A DNA stretch of 64,000 nt from the NCBI RefSeq assembly GCF_001038625.1, contig NZ_CP011803.1:3596001-3660000 (forward strand), written 5' to 3'. Origin of the DNA: Clostridium carboxidivorans P7 (GTDB lineage: Bacteria > Bacillota > Clostridia > Clostridiales > Clostridiaceae). Below are positions 1 through 9,161 of this stretch, one piece after another. The notes beneath the pieces are model-generated. The model saw only the letters and a list, made by a program, of their open reading frames with translations. It did not search any database and was not told where the DNA came from. Position numbers and translations under genes: made by a program. The stretch's first letter is position 1. Each line of letters opens with the position of its first letter.

Positions 1-660
1 CTTAATTGGCAAGGTAGTACTTTCTGAACCTGATACAAAGAAATTTATAATTACATCATCAAAGGATAATGCAAATGCCAGCATGGCACCTGAAAGTATG
101 CCTGGTAATATAAGCGGTAAAATTATGCTGGTAAATACTTTAAACCTGTTTGCACCTAAATCCATTGCAGCATCCTCAATAGAACTATCAAATCCTGCAA
201 ATCTTGCCCTCACTACAATAAGTACAAATGGAATACAAAAGGTAGCATGTGATAAAACTAAAGTGGTTATTCCAAAAGGTACATTAAGCTGTGCAAAATA
301 TATTAATAGTGATATTCCCATAATAATTTCAGGTATTACTATGACTATATTAAGAAGCATATCAACTATACTTTTCCCTCTAAACTTATATTTATATAAG
401 CCTATAGCACCTAAAGTTCCTATTACTGAAGAAATTATTGTACTGGAAACTGCAATTATAAGACTGTTTTTAAAGGCAATCATTACATTTGTATCATCAA
501 ATAATTTTCCATACCAATCAAGGGTAAATCCAGCCCATATTGCATTACTTTTTGATGCATTAAAGGAATAAACTATTACTACAAATATTGGCACATATAA
601 AAATAAAAATATTAAAGTAGTATATAAAACTGAAATCCAATTAAAAACTTTTTTATTCAT
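1..660 (-). CDS. potC: Spermidine/putrescine ABC transporter permease PotC (3' part missing)
   Basis: Second membrane permease of a polyamine importer. The frame is open for 220 codons from ATG at 660 and runs off the left edge; the family is usually about 260-270 aa, so the last 40 or so residues are missing. The protein starts [13 protein letters not shown], has several hydrophobic segments and carries the permease EAA-like loop around DLGANRFKVF that docks on the ATPase. Its ATG shares a base with the potB stop (TAATG), so the two are translationally coupled. A PotD-type binding protein would be expected further left, outside the window. Confidence 0.9.
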   Translation of the reverse strand, partial: MNKKVFNWISVLYTTLIFLFLYVPIFVVIVYSFNASKSNAIWAGFTLDWYGKLFDDTNVMIAFKNSLIIAVSSTIISSVIGTLGAIGLYKYKFRGKSIVDMLLNIVIVIPEIIMGISLLIYFAQLNVPFGITTLVLSHATFCIPFVLIVVRARFAGFDSSIEDAAMDLGANRFKVFTSIILPLILPGILSGAMLAFALSFDDVIINFFVSGSESTTLPIK

Positions 661-1562
661 TAGAAAACCTCCACATCTACTTTTTTACCGGTAAGTTTCC
701 TACAAATACCTATAAGAATTAATGCAACAATAATAAGGACAATTGAAAGTGCTGCACCAAAAGGCCAATCTCTTGAAACTAAAAATTGATTTCTTATAAG
801 GTTTCCAATTAACATAATATTGCTGCCGCCCATTAAATCAGGTATGAAGAACAACCCCAAAGATGGTATAAATACCAATATACATCCTGCAATAATTCCC
901 GGCATAGTAAGTGGCAAGGTAACCGTAGTAAATGTTTTTAAACTATTTGCTCCTAAATCCTTTGCTGCCTCCACAAGAGATTTATCCACTTTTTCAATAG
1001 AATTATAAAGTGGAAGCACCATAAATGGAAACAAGGTATAAACCATTCCTATTAAAACTGCTCCATAAGTATAAAGTAATTTTAAAGGTTCTTTAATCAA
1101 TCCTAAATTTAAAAGTATATGATTAATGAGTCCTTCCGTACTAAGTAGTGCCATCCAAGCATATGTCCTTATAAGTGAATTTGTCCAAAATGGAATTATT
1201 ATCATCATAAGTGCAAATATACGAAGCTTCTTTGGTGTTTTTGAAAGGAAATAAGCAAAAGGATATCCAAACAAAAAGGTTAAAAAAGTAGTTATAGCAG
1301 CTATCCCCAAAGAATCAAAAAAAACTTTAAAATATAGAGGCTTTATCATTCTTTTATAATTTTCAAAGGAAAAAACAAAATTTATTCCACCTTCTGCACC
1401 TCTTTGCATAAAACTTATAACTACAACATAAGTTAACGGTATGGCCACAAGTAATATCATCCATAAGGATATTGGAAAAATCAAAGTAAGCTTATAAAAA
1501 TCTATTTTTTTACTTTTTACTGTTTTAGCTTTATCTAAATCTTTATAATTCAAGGCGCTCAT
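660..1562 (-). CDS. potB: Spermidine/putrescine ABC transporter permease PotB
   Basis: First membrane permease of the polyamine importer, 300 aa, full length for the family. About six hydrophobic segments are visible, the first near residues 24-52. The EAA loop reads [14 protein letters not shown] in the second half. It overlaps potA by 4 bp (ATGA) and potC by 1 bp, so potABC is one operon. A GGGGAGG ribosome binding site lies inside the end of potA. Polyamine specificity is inferred from the PotABC family and gene order; related importers carry other cations, so the substrate is not proven. Confidence 0.9.
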   Translation of the reverse strand: MSALNYKDLDKAKTVKSKKIDFYKLTLIFPISLWMILLVAIPLTYVVVISFMQRGAEGGINFVFSFENYKRMIKPLYFKVFFDSLGIAAITTFLTFLFGYPFAYFLSKTPKKLRIFALMMIIIPFWTNSLIRTYAWMALLSTEGLINHILLNLGLIKEPLKLLYTYGAVLIGMVYTLFPFMVLPLYNSIEKVDKSLVEAAKDLGANSLKTFTTVTLPLTMPGIIAGCILVFIPSLGLFFIPDLMGGSNIMLIGNLIRNQFLVSRDWPFGAALSIVLIIVALILIGICRKLTGKKVDVEVF

Positions 1563-2674
1563 AGTGTCACTGCCTCCCCTTGAATTGCTTCTTCTATATT
1601 TTCACCTTCATGTCCTATGAATACTAAATCTTTTTGATCCCAATATAAGAATACTTCTTTTCCAACTTCAGGAACACTTAAGCTTTTTTCATAGTCACTT
1701 ACTATTATCTCCTTATCATTTGGTAAGACTACTATAAATTTAAGAGCAGCTCCCATGTAACTATGTTCTTTTACAATTCCTTTTATGTTAAAATTATTTA
1801 CTGGATTTGTTGAGTATTTCATTTTTTCTGGTCGTAAAGAAATAATCTCGTTATCTCCCATTTTCAAATTTCTATTCTCAACAATTAGATTTGACTCTCC
1901 TATATTTAGTACTGCTTTATTCCCACAGACTTTTTCTACCACAGCATCAAATATATTTGATTCTCCTATGAAATCTGCAACAAACCTAGTTTTAGGTCTT
2001 TCATAAATTTCTTCTGGGATACCTACTTGCTCTATAATTCCATTATTCATAACAACAATACGATCTGACATATTAAGTGCTTCCTCTTGATCATGAGTTA
2101 CATATATAAAGGTTATACCTAGCTTCTTTTGCAGCCTTTTTAATTCAACCTGCATCTGCTTTCTCAGCTTTAAGTCTAACGCTCCTAATGGTTCATCTAA
2201 AAGAAGCACTTTAGGATTGTTAATTAATGCTCTTGCAATGGCAACTCTTTGCTTTTGCCCTCCACTTAAATGCTTGGGCATTTTCTTTTCATAACCTTCA
2301 AGCTGCACTAAATTCAACATTTCTTTAACTTTTATAGATATTTCTGATTTATTAACCTTTTTAATTTTTAATCCATATGCAATATTCTCATATACATTCA
2401 TATGAGGAAAAAGTGCATAGTTTTGAAATACTGTATTTATATTAAGTTCGTAAGGTTGTTTATTTTCAACATGTTCTCCTTCTAAAAGTATATTTCCCTC
2501 TGTAGGATTTTCAAATCCGCCAATCATTCTTAAAGTAGTAGTTTTTCCGCATCCACTAGGACCTAATATGGTTAAAAATTCCCCCTCATCAATATCCAAA
2601 GACAAATTATTTACTACCTTTTGTTCATCAAATTTCTTTGCTACATTTACTAATTTAAGAATCGTTTTTGACAT
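1559..2674 (-). CDS. potA: Spermidine/putrescine ABC transporter ATP-binding protein PotA
   Basis: ATPase that drives the PotBC permease, 371 aa. Walker [10 protein letters not shown] lies at residues 38-46, followed by the signature [15 protein letters not shown], Walker [13 protein letters not shown] and the switch histidine in [11 protein letters not shown]-terminal TOBE-like region (about 240-360) is typical of the CUT/POT group. The ATG is preceded by AAGGGGGC. It is the first gene of the operon and sits about 145 bp downstream of a consensus promoter, with a terminator-like hairpin in the leader. Confidence 0.92.
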   Translation of the reverse strand: MSKTILKLVNVAKKFDEQKVVNNLSLDIDEGEFLTILGPSGCGKTTTLRMIGGFENPTEGNILLEGEHVENKQPYELNINTVFQNYALFPHMNVYENIAYGLKIKKVNKSEISIKVKEMLNLVQLEGYEKKMPKHLSGGQKQRVAIARALINNPKVLLLDEPLGALDLKLRKQMQVELKRLQKKLGITFIYVTHDQEEALNMSDRIVVMNNGIIEQVGIPEEIYERPKTRFVADFIGESNIFDAVVEKVCGNKAVLNIGESNLIVENRNLKMGDNEIISLRPEKMKYSTNPVNNFNIKGIVKEHSYMGAALKFIVVLPNDKEIIVSDYEKSLSVPEVGKEVFLYWDQKDLVFIGHEGENIEEAIQGEAVTL

Positions 2675-2728
2675 ATTTACATGCCCCCTTTTACATTAAA
2701 TGATTCTTTTACCAAATAAAACTTATAT

Positions 2729-2757
2729 AAAAAACTCCTACCTCCTTTCAGAGGCAG
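2729..2757 (-). terminator. Attenuator-like hairpin in the potA leader
   Basis: On the minus strand a 7-bp stem (CTGCCTC / GAGGTAG, one G-U pair) with a 6-nt loop is followed by GAGTTTTTT. It lies between the potA promoter and the potA start, so it could end transcription early. A second small hairpin (GAAGT/ACTTC) overlaps its 5' side and might compete with it. No known riboswitch consensus was recognised. Confidence 0.55.
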
Positions 2758-2818
2758 AAGTTTACTCCTACTTCTTTTTATTATTGCAATTCAGAGTATT
2801 TTTGTCTGATATGTTTTA

Positions 2819-2847
2819 ATTATAATTACTATAGTTTCATATGTCAA
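2819..2847 (-). promoter_or_regulatory. Sigma-A promoter of potABC
   Basis: Perfect consensus on the minus strand: TTGACA (2842-2847), 17-nt spacer, TATAAT (2819-2824). It points at potA and leaves a leader of roughly 140 nt. Confidence 0.88.
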
Positions 2848-2924
2848 TACCTTTTATGGTTATATTTTCATACTACCAAGACACAATTTTATATAATGTT
2901 TCACAGGTAAAATACAATCTTAGA

Positions 2925-2954
2925 GTACAATTTTATAAAATATTGTGTTATAAT
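2925..2954 (+). promoter_or_regulatory. Possible metA promoter
   Basis: A good -10 box TATAAT lies at 2949-2954, about 58 bp before the metA start. The -35 region (GTACAA at 2925-2930, 18-nt spacing) is poor. No SAM riboswitch or T-box was recognised in the 165 bp between this divergent promoter and that of potA. Confidence 0.4.
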
Positions 2955-3012
2955 AAATCTCAATACGCAGAAAATTAGCAAAATTAGAATGAAAATTTAA
3001 GAGGTGATAACT

Positions 3013-3930
3013 GTGCCAATAAAATTAAATGATGATTTGCCAGCATTTGAAATTTTAGATAATGAAAATATATTTGTAATGCCTGAACATAGGGCTTTTC
3101 ACCAGGATATTAGACCTTTAAAAATTGCTATTTTAAATCTTATGCCTACTAAAATTACCACTGAAGTTCAATTATTAAGACTTATTGGTAATACATCATT
3201 ACAAATAGAAATAGAATTATTACATCCTAAAACACATGTTTCTAAAAATGTTTCAGAAGAATATCTTACAACCTTTTACAAAACCTTTGATGAAGTCAAA
3301 CATCAAAAATTTGACGGATTAATTATTACAGGTGCTCCTATAGAAGAAATAGCTTTTGAGGAAGTTAACTATTGGGACGAACTTAAAGAAATAATGGATT
3401 GGAGTGTTCACAATGTATATTCAACTTTGCATATATGTTGGGGAGCTCAAGCAGGTTTGTACCACCATTATAAAATTCCTAAGTATCAACTTGAAAAAAA
3501 GATGTTTGGAGTATTTTCTCATAAAATTACTAGTAAAAAGGTTGAACTATTAAGAGGTTTTGACGATGAGTTTTTTGTACCTCATTCCAGACATACAGAA
3601 GTTAGAAGAGAAGATATAGAAAAAGTTCCTGATTTAAATATATTAGCTGAATCAAAAGAATCCGGTGTGTACATGGTTACAGCAAAAAAAGGAAGGCAGA
3701 TTTTTGTAACTGGACACTCTGAATATGATCCTTTAACATTAAAGTCTGAATATGATAGAGACATTAATAAAGGTCTTGATATAGAAGTTCCTAGAAACTA
3801 TTTTCCACAGGATGATCCTACAAAGGACCCTATAGTGAAATGGAGAGGCCATGCTAACCTATTATATTCAAATTGGTTGAACTATTACGTTTACCAAGGA
3901 ACACCTTACAATTTAAATGAATTAGAATAA
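3013..3930 (+). CDS. metA: Homoserine O-acetyltransferase (MetA family)
   Basis: Acylates homoserine as the first step from homoserine to methionine; 305 aa. I start it at GTG 3013 (protein [12 protein letters not shown]), because family members begin MPIK/N and AGAGGTG lies 6 nt upstream; an earlier in-frame GTG at 3004 overlaps that ribosome binding site. The nucleophile Cys is in HICWGAQAG, with the His in RHTEVRRED and the Glu in GHSEYDP. The motif GAPIEE has Glu where succinyl-CoA enzymes have Gly (GAPLG), which in characterised MetA proteins goes with acetyl-CoA use. The gene is monocistronic and ends at a strong hairpin. Confidence 0.9.
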   Translation: MPIKLNDDLPAFEILDNENIFVMPEHRAFHQDIRPLKIAILNLMPTKITTEVQLLRLIGNTSLQIEIELLHPKTHVSKNVSEEYLTTFYKTFDEVKHQKFDGLIITGAPIEEIAFEEVNYWDELKEIMDWSVHNVYSTLHICWGAQAGLYHHYKIPKYQLEKKMFGVFSHKITSKKVELLRGFDDEFFVPHSRHTEVRREDIEKVPDLNILAESKESGVYMVTAKKGRQIFVTGHSEYDPLTLKSEYDRDINKGLDIEVPRNYFPQDDPTKDPIVKWRGHANLLYSNWLNYYVYQGTPYNLNELE

Positions 3931-3946
3931 AACTTATGTAAAAAAG

Positions 3947-3973
3947 AGAGTACTAACTGAAAGTTGGTACTCT
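3947..3973. terminator. Bidirectional terminator between metA and the minus-strand genes
   Basis: An 11-bp stem (AGAGTACTAAC / GTTGGTACTCT) with loop TGAAA. On the minus strand it is followed by CTTTTTT, so it also serves genes read leftwards; on the plus side the T tract is weak. Confidence 0.8.
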
Positions 3974-3988
3974 TAAATTGGTTAATAT

Positions 3989-4132
3989 TCATTTAAAGTA
4001 GCCGCATCTCTTCTTTATACGCAATGACCTATCTGCAATATAACCATCTAAATCCTTCTTTCCTTTTTTCTTAGCTTTTTGATATCGAAGTGCAAGTAAC
4101 TTGAACTGTTCTAGACTTAAACGAACTTCCAA
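3989..4132 (-). pseudogene. Small ORF, possible remnant of a transposase N-terminus
   Basis: 47 aa from TTG 4132 with a good GAGGTGAT ribosome binding site. The peptide is very basic, with RYQKAKKKGKKDLDGYIADRS. This resembles from memory the N-terminal part of integrase-type transposases (RYQKAxKKEKxxILDEF), after which the resemblance stops. It could be a decayed insertion sequence or an intact basic small protein. No terminal repeats or catalytic domain are visible nearby. Confidence 0.4.
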
Positions 4133-4284
4133 TATTATCACCTCAAGGATATTATAACATTTTTATGCTATCCTAGGTTATGATTATGTAAATTATTTAT
4201 ATGAATAATTCTTTTTTTAAAATTTTTTTAATTATAGCTTTTTTCAGAAACTTATATTACAGTTCAATTTAAATCTCTATTCAA

Positions 4285-5622
4285 TTAACTTTTTTCATTA
4301 ATTTCATGAAGACTTCTACCTTTAGTTTCAACTGCCGCAAAAGCAATAACCACTGCTACTAATGCAAATACTATGGTGATCATAGTAAATACGTAAACAA
4401 ATCCAGCTTGTTTCCCTTTACTTTGATATACTAATCCCACTATATAAGGAGCCGCAATAGCACCAATACGTCCAACTGCAGCTGCTGAACCTACTCCTCT
4501 GCCTCTAACCCTCGTAGGATAAACTTCTGGTGTATAAGCATATACTGCACCCCAAGCTCCAAGGCTGAAAAAGTAAAGCAAACAACCATAAACAATTACA
4601 TTAGTAACAGATGCTGCCTGACTAAATAGGTATGCTGCAACAGCAGTACCTGAAAGATAAGCTACTAAAACTGCCTTACGACCAATACTTTCTATTAAAT
4701 AAGCCGCACTATAATAACCAGGTAATTGAGCAATACTCATAATTAATGTAAATTGAAATCCCTTTACTAAACTAAATCCTTTACCCATAAGAAGTGTAGG
4801 AGTCCATAGAACAAAACCATAATAACCAAAGTTAATACCAAGCCATAGAGTCCACAGTACAAAAGTACGTCTAATATAATCTTTAGACCACAGTTCTGAA
4901 AGTGTAATATTCTTCCTCTTTTTTACCTTGTTACTTACAGTAGATCTATTACTAGTTATTCCTGCTTGCTGTTCCATTTTGCTTACAATTTCATTGGCCT
5001 CCTCAAAGTATCCTTTTTGTTCCAAATACCTTGGAGATTCTGGAATACCTTTTCTAAGATAAGCTGCATATAGTGCTGGTACTCCTCCTAAAAAGAAACC
5101 AATACGCCATCCGTAAACAGGAATTAGTAGGTAAGCAATTAAAGAAGCCGCAATCCATCCCCAAGCCCAAAAGCTTTCAAGCAAAACAACCATACGTCCC
5201 CTGGATTTGGCAGGTGAAAATTCACTGACTAAAGTAGACGCTGCTGGTAATTCTCCACCTAGCCCCAATCCAGTTAAAAATCTTAATAATAGTAATATGC
5301 CAAAATTAGCTGCAAATCCTGATACCGCACTTGCTAATCCATACAACACAAGAGTAAATGTAACTACAGTCCTTCTACCCCACCTATCAGCAGCCATACC
5401 TGCAACAGCTGCTCCAATAGCCATGCCAACTGCCGAAGCACTCCCCAGCATACCTAAATCAGCAGGAGTAAGTTTCCACTCTCTTCCTATAGCAGCCATG
5501 ACCCCTGCCACCATTCCCTGATCCATAGCATCAAACAGCCAACCTATACCTGTTAAAAAAAGCACTTTCCAAAGCATTGGTGTAACCGGCAATCTCTCTA
5601 TCCTTTGTGAAATAGTAACCAT
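4285..5622 (-). CDS. NiaP-like major facilitator superfamily transporter
   Basis: 445 aa with 12 hydrophobic segments and a cytoplasmic loop near the middle. MFS signatures are present: ADRWGRRTVV after segment 2, GLGLGGELPAASTLVSEF, and IPESPRYL before the central loop. From memory the pattern GWLFDAMD, then LLESFWAWGW, then LGAWGAVYAYTPEVYP follows Bacillus subtilis NiaP (YceI), a niacin transporter, more closely than sugar porters. The substrate is therefore a guess; aromatic or nicotinate-type acids are most likely. AAGGTGG lies upstream of the ATG. It is isolated, and no NiaR site was recognised. Confidence 0.75.
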   Translation of the reverse strand: MVTISQRIERLPVTPMLWKVLFLTGIGWLFDAMDQGMVAGVMAAIGREWKLTPADLGMLGSASAVGMAIGAAVAGMAADRWGRRTVVTFTLVLYGLASAVSGFAANFGILLLLRFLTGLGLGGELPAASTLVSEFSPAKSRGRMVVLLESFWAWGWIAASLIAYLLIPVYGWRIGFFLGGVPALYAAYLRKGIPESPRYLEQKGYFEEANEIVSKMEQQAGITSNRSTVSNKVKKRKNITLSELWSKDYIRRTFVLWTLWLGINFGYYGFVLWTPTLLMGKGFSLVKGFQFTLIMSIAQLPGYYSAAYLIESIGRKAVLVAYLSGTAVAAYLFSQAASVTNVIVYGCLLYFFSLGAWGAVYAYTPEVYPTRVRGRGVGSAAAVGRIGAIAAPYIVGLVYQSKGKQAGFVYVFTMITIVFALVAVVIAFAAVETKGRSLHEINEKS

Positions 5623-5761
5623 TAATTTATCCCACCTTCTGTGTTAATATATACCTTTTTTAATTTTTCCCAAGGTGCAACTTTTTTATGCTTTTTACTA
5701 AATTACCTTTTAATACATGCTTTTTTTAATAATTTTTCACAAAGTTATCTTTTTCTTTGCA

Positions 5762-5787
5762 AAATAAAAAGGAGCTATAATGCTCCT
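5762..5787 (-). terminator. Terminator of the 66-aa gene
   Basis: On the minus strand AGGAGC, a 6-nt loop and GCTCCT are followed by TTTTTATTTT. Confidence 0.75.
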
Positions 5788-5825
5788 AATCAACTTCAGA
5801 CTTTATTATTATTTATATTATTAAT

Positions 5826-6026
5826 TTATCTACTAAAAACCACAAATCCATTTTCAGGTAACTTATTTATAAAGGGTGCAATTTTACTTATCTTCTCTAT
5901 TCCATAACTTTTCAATAACTTATCCTGTTCTTTTTCGCTTTCTGGAACTTTACCTAAATTCTTTAGTTGATTGTTTTTTACAGTAAACAAGTTACCGCCG
6001 CTTTGAAATAAGAATTTCTCTTTCAT
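5826..6026 (-). CDS. Small hypothetical protein, 66 aa
   Basis: I do not recognise this family. It is a soluble, charged 66-aa protein starting MKEKFLFQSGG and ending ENGFVVFSR, with no membrane segment or cysteines. A strong AAGGAG site lies 9 nt upstream of the ATG and a rho-independent terminator follows, so it is probably a real monocistronic gene. It lies between the MFS carrier and a 52-aa membrane protein, with no functional link apparent. Confidence 0.65.
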   Translation of the reverse strand: MKEKFLFQSGGNLFTVKNNQLKNLGKVPESEKEQDKLLKSYGIEKISKIAPFINKLPENGFVVFSR

Positions 6027-6219
6027 AAAATAACATCTCCTTCCATATATATAATTATTCTACATATAGTAGTAAAAATCCTTCTAGATTTCGTTAATTT
6101 TTTAACTATTTTATTTTTTATTGGTAAACGTTTGTATTATCTAAAGCCTATTAACTAAATCCTCTGTAAACATTCCTAAAAAGTTTCATAATCTATACTA
6201 TATAATTAAAAATATATTA

Positions 6220-6378
6220 TTACTCATATATCGCATACATAATAGATCCTATTATAAAAAATATAACATTTATCAATAATATTATTAAAGATATTCTTAA
6301 TATTCTTTTGTTGCTCCTAACAATTCCAATTCGAATACCTATTGCCGAACATATACCAATAATCATAAATAATAACAT
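6220..6378 (-). CDS. Small membrane protein, 52 aa
   Basis: Starts at ATG 6378 with AAAGGAG 9 nt upstream. The protein consists of two hydrophobic segments (about residues 2-19 and 30-50) joined by a basic turn (VRSNKRILR). The family is not recognised. It is read in the same direction as kup and lies about 330 bp beyond it, but a terminator separates them, so co-transcription is doubtful. Short proteins of this shape are often missed by annotation. Confidence 0.55.
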   Translation of the reverse strand: MLLFMIIGICSAIGIRIGIVRSNKRILRISLIILLINVIFFIIGSIMYAIYE

Positions 6379-6709
6379 GCTTCATTTCTCCTTTATTTGA
6401 TAAATTGATTAATGCCATAATGTTTTTTATATTAGCATTTACATATAAAACGCAAAGGTTTTACTATTATCATAACCAGATGTTTTAAATATATTATTAT
6501 CTGTTTAGTTAAAGAAAAAAGCAGCCCATCAACACAATTAGTAATGGCTACTTTTTTATAATCTTAGCTTTATCAGCTTCCTAAGCAACTAGAATTGTAT
6601 ACTACAGAGTGCTGCCAACTCCCTGTTTTTATTACCCTTATTATATCAAATAAATTTAAAAAAACGAAACAATTTATTCCTATATAGGTTATAATTTGTG
6701 ATTGAAATT
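6379..6709. other. Intergenic region after kup
   Basis: No gene of useful length on either strand. It holds the kup terminator (6511-6552) and AT-rich DNA. I see no repeat shared with the rest of the window. Confidence 0.6.
6511..6552 (-). terminator. Terminator downstream of kup
   Basis: On the minus strand AGTAGCC pairs with GGCTGCT (one G-U pair), extended by CCAT/ATGG inside, then TTTTTTCTTT. A T run on the other side means it may also work on the plus strand. Confidence 0.65.
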
Positions 6710-8755
6710 CTAAGCATTCTTTTTCTCTCTAATATCATGGTATGTGAATTTATTGTCCATTCGTGTTAACATATCTGTTTCTTTACTTTTCATGAACAAA
6801 GGAACAGATTCTTCAATAGTCCTTGCGTTTTCTAGTCCAAACCAACGAACTGGTGATCCTGTGTAATTATTAATATTGTATTTTAATCTCATAAAGGCAT
6901 GGTCAATTCCTGAAATGTCACTGTCAGGATCTAAAGTTTTTCGGATGAAAACAAACATAAAATCGCCTACATTTTTTTCATCATACAAAGAGTAGACCTG
7001 AGATTGTGACTTTATTTCGCCACTTTTCATGAGATCGCTAATAATCTGTCTCATATAGACGTTGATACGCTGCTCTACCTTAAATCCTAATTTTAGTTGA
7101 ACTTTGAAGCAGAAATCTGTGCCAAAATTTTGAACCCTATATTCTCTTGTGTAAGGTTTATCTGCAACTTCTATATGAATAAACCAATAAATTTGTGCCC
7201 GCTTTGGACGTTTGTCTAAAATAGAATACAACACATCTCTTTCAAGATGATTCATATTCCCATTGCTTGTCAAATATACAAGATTACAAGCAGTATAAGG
7301 AATAGTAATGTCTTCTCTTAATTGCCTTAATTGCTCTACAAAACGCTTGGCTGGGAAAAGTTTAGATTGTTTTTGCTCAATTTGGTATCCTTTATGCCAG
7401 GTAAGCATTACAGTAAATAAAGCTAGAGCTAGTAGAACAGCTACATACCCACCATGCATAAATTTTGTTGCACTGGACAATAAAAAAGAAGTTTCTAATG
7501 CACCAAAAAACACAAGGAAAGGGACACAAAAAATATTTGATACATTTTTGCTGCGTAAATATTGGAAAAGCAAAAATGTGGTCATGAGCATTGTTGCTGT
7601 AATTGCTAATCCATAAGCAGCTTCCATTCTTCCTGAGGATTTAAAGAACAATACTACTCCAATACATGAAATCCAAAGAAGATTATTGACCTTCGGAATA
7701 TATATTTGCCCTTTCATTTTAGATGGATATTGAATTTGCAAGTGAGGCATCAAACCTAAATGGATTGCTTCTGAAACAAGAGTAAATGAACCCGTGATAA
7801 GTGCTTGCGAAGCAATAATCGCAGCCAATGTACTTAAAACTACTGCAAAAAGTTGTAAAGAATTTGGCATCATGGAGAAAAATGGATTTAATTCAGTTAC
7901 AGGGTAATTTTGTGGATGTAATCGCGCTTGCATCAACCAAGCTCCTTGTCCTAAATAATTAAGAATTAAGCAAATTTTAACATAAGGCCAACTACCATAG
8001 ATGTTTAGCTTACCAACATGACCCATATCAGAATATAAAGCTTCTGCTCCTGTAGTTGCCAAAAAAACACTACCTAATATCATAAAGCCAGCTTTATTAT
8101 AGGAACTAAAAAGTAATTGGATACCTCTGAGAGGATTTAGAGCTAAAAGTACATGTGGATTGAATCTAATTGATAATATGCCAATAACTCCAAGGAATGC
8201 AAACCAAAGGGCCATTATAGGTCCAAATGCTTTTCCAATCAAACTTGTTCCTGAACGTTGTACAAGAAATAAAGAACTAATAATAAAAATAGTGATTAAT
8301 AGAATTGTTCCTTGTCCTTCTCCTATAAAATCTGAAAGCAATGGAATACCACGCAAGCCTTCAATTGCTGAAGTAACTGTAACAGCAGGGGTAAGAACGC
8401 CATCTGCTAATAATGCTGCACCTCCAATGATTGCAGGAATCACAAGCCATTTTGCACGTTTCATTACCAGTGAATATAAGGAAAATATGCCACCTTCTCC
8501 ATGGTTATCTGCCTGCATGGCAACCATGACATATTTCACTGTTGTTAATAAAGTCACTGTCCAAATAATTAAAGAAAGTGCACCGATAATAAAATTATCA
8601 TCTAATGTGGCAAGTCCACCATTTCCAGAGACAATTGCTTTCATTACGTATAGTGGTGATGTACCAATATCACCATACACAATACCCAGTGCTATCAAAA
8701 CATATTCAAAGCGTAAAGGAATCTGTTTCTGTTTATCTTTTATAAGTTTTTTCAT
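6710..8755 (-). CDS. kup: KUP-family potassium uptake permease
   Basis: Potassium/proton symporter of the inner membrane, 681 aa. The N-terminal 440 residues hold about 12 hydrophobic segments. The conserved opening GIVYGDIGTSPLYV is at about residues 27-40, with ADNHGEGGIFSLY further on. The C-terminal ~200 residues are a hydrophilic cytosolic domain. I start at ATG 8755 (MKKLIKDKQ), because GGAGGAGAG is immediately upstream; the TTG four codons earlier lies within that site. Clostridial K+ transporters are often under c-di-AMP riboswitches, but I could not see a ydaO-type motif upstream. Confidence 0.92.
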   Translation of the reverse strand: MKKLIKDKQKQIPLRFEYVLIALGIVYGDIGTSPLYVMKAIVSGNGGLATLDDNFIIGALSLIIWTVTLLTTVKYVMVAMQADNHGEGGIFSLYSLVMKRAKWLVIPAIIGGAALLADGVLTPAVTVTSAIEGLRGIPLLSDFIGEGQGTILLITIFIISSLFLVQRSGTSLIGKAFGPIMALWFAFLGVIGILSIRFNPHVLLALNPLRGIQLLFSSYNKAGFMILGSVFLATTGAEALYSDMGHVGKLNIYGSWPYVKICLILNYLGQGAWLMQARLHPQNYPVTELNPFFSMMPNSLQLFAVVLSTLAAIIASQALITGSFTLVSEAIHLGLMPHLQIQYPSKMKGQIYIPKVNNLLWISCIGVVLFFKSSGRMEAAYGLAITATMLMTTFLLFQYLRSKNVSNIFCVPFLVFFGALETSFLLSSATKFMHGGYVAVLLALALFTVMLTWHKGYQIEQKQSKLFPAKRFVEQLRQLREDITIPYTACNLVYLTSNGNMNHLERDVLYSILDKRPKRAQIYWFIHIEVADKPYTREYRVQNFGTDFCFKVQLKLGFKVEQRINVYMRQIISDLMKSGEIKSQSQVYSLYDEKNVGDFMFVFIRKTLDPDSDISGIDHAFMRLKYNINNYTGSPVRWFGLENARTIEESVPLFMKSKETDMLTRMDNKFTYHDIREKKNA

Positions 8756-8999
8756 ACTCTCCTCCAATATAAATCAGTTTATCAATACTTACTACTTGCG
8801 CCACTTTTGCAACTATATAAGTTACTATGATTTTTTAAGTTTTTTGTTGCATGATTGTTTAAAACACTTTTTAAGAAGATTTAATATTGATTAAGTACAT
8901 ATTGTTTTCATCTGTATCTCTCCTATTTTACATTTTATTATACTTTATCTTACAATTTTCAACTGTATATATGAAAATTATAGTATACTTGTAATATTA
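8756..8999. other. Leader region upstream of kup
   Basis: AT-rich with no convincing gene. A six-codon mini-ORF (ATG at about 8912, preceded by AGGAGAGATACAG) could be a leader peptide, but nothing else supports this. No riboswitch consensus was found. Confidence 0.4.
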
Positions 9000-9134
9000 C
9001 TACAACAAGAATTCAGTAAATTGTTTTTCACCCGCCCATCCATAATTTATAAAATCAGAACATAGACTAGGTAAGGAACCATAACCTCCTGAGGAAAATA
9101 AAACTGATTTAATCAAAGGCCAAAAGCAGAAAAT
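9000..9134 (-). pseudogene. Fragment of a chromate transporter (ChrA family)
   Basis: The minus strand reads FWPLIKSVLFSSGGYGSLPS, then LCSDFINYGWAGEKQFTEF and a stop at 9000-9002. The pattern SxGGxGxLPSL-SDFI-GWxxEKQF is characteristic of the first CHR repeat of ChrA-type transporters. Only about 45 residues remain of a domain of about 180; there is no start codon with a ribosome binding site, and the piece begins just past the stop of the anti-sigma gene. I read it as the leftover of a deletion. Confidence 0.6.
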
Positions 9135-9161
9135 TCCTATATAATAACAAAATACTTAAAT

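Noticed and set aside
83..571. Plus-strand open frame of 162 codons
   Set aside because: Antisense to potC, whose minus-strand translation matches the PotC family throughout.
2955..3012. Possible SAM riboswitch or T-box for metA
   Set aside because: The leader is too short and lacks the conserved core segments.
5641..5907. Plus-strand open frame of 88 codons
   Set aside because: No ribosome binding site, and its end overlaps the better-supported minus-strand 66-aa gene and its terminator.
8160..8894. Plus-strand open frame of 244 codons
   Set aside because: Antisense shadow of the kup N-terminal half.
8756..8999. Possible c-di-AMP (ydaO) riboswitch before kup
   Set aside because: Expected from family knowledge, but none of the conserved ydaO segments were seen on the minus strand.
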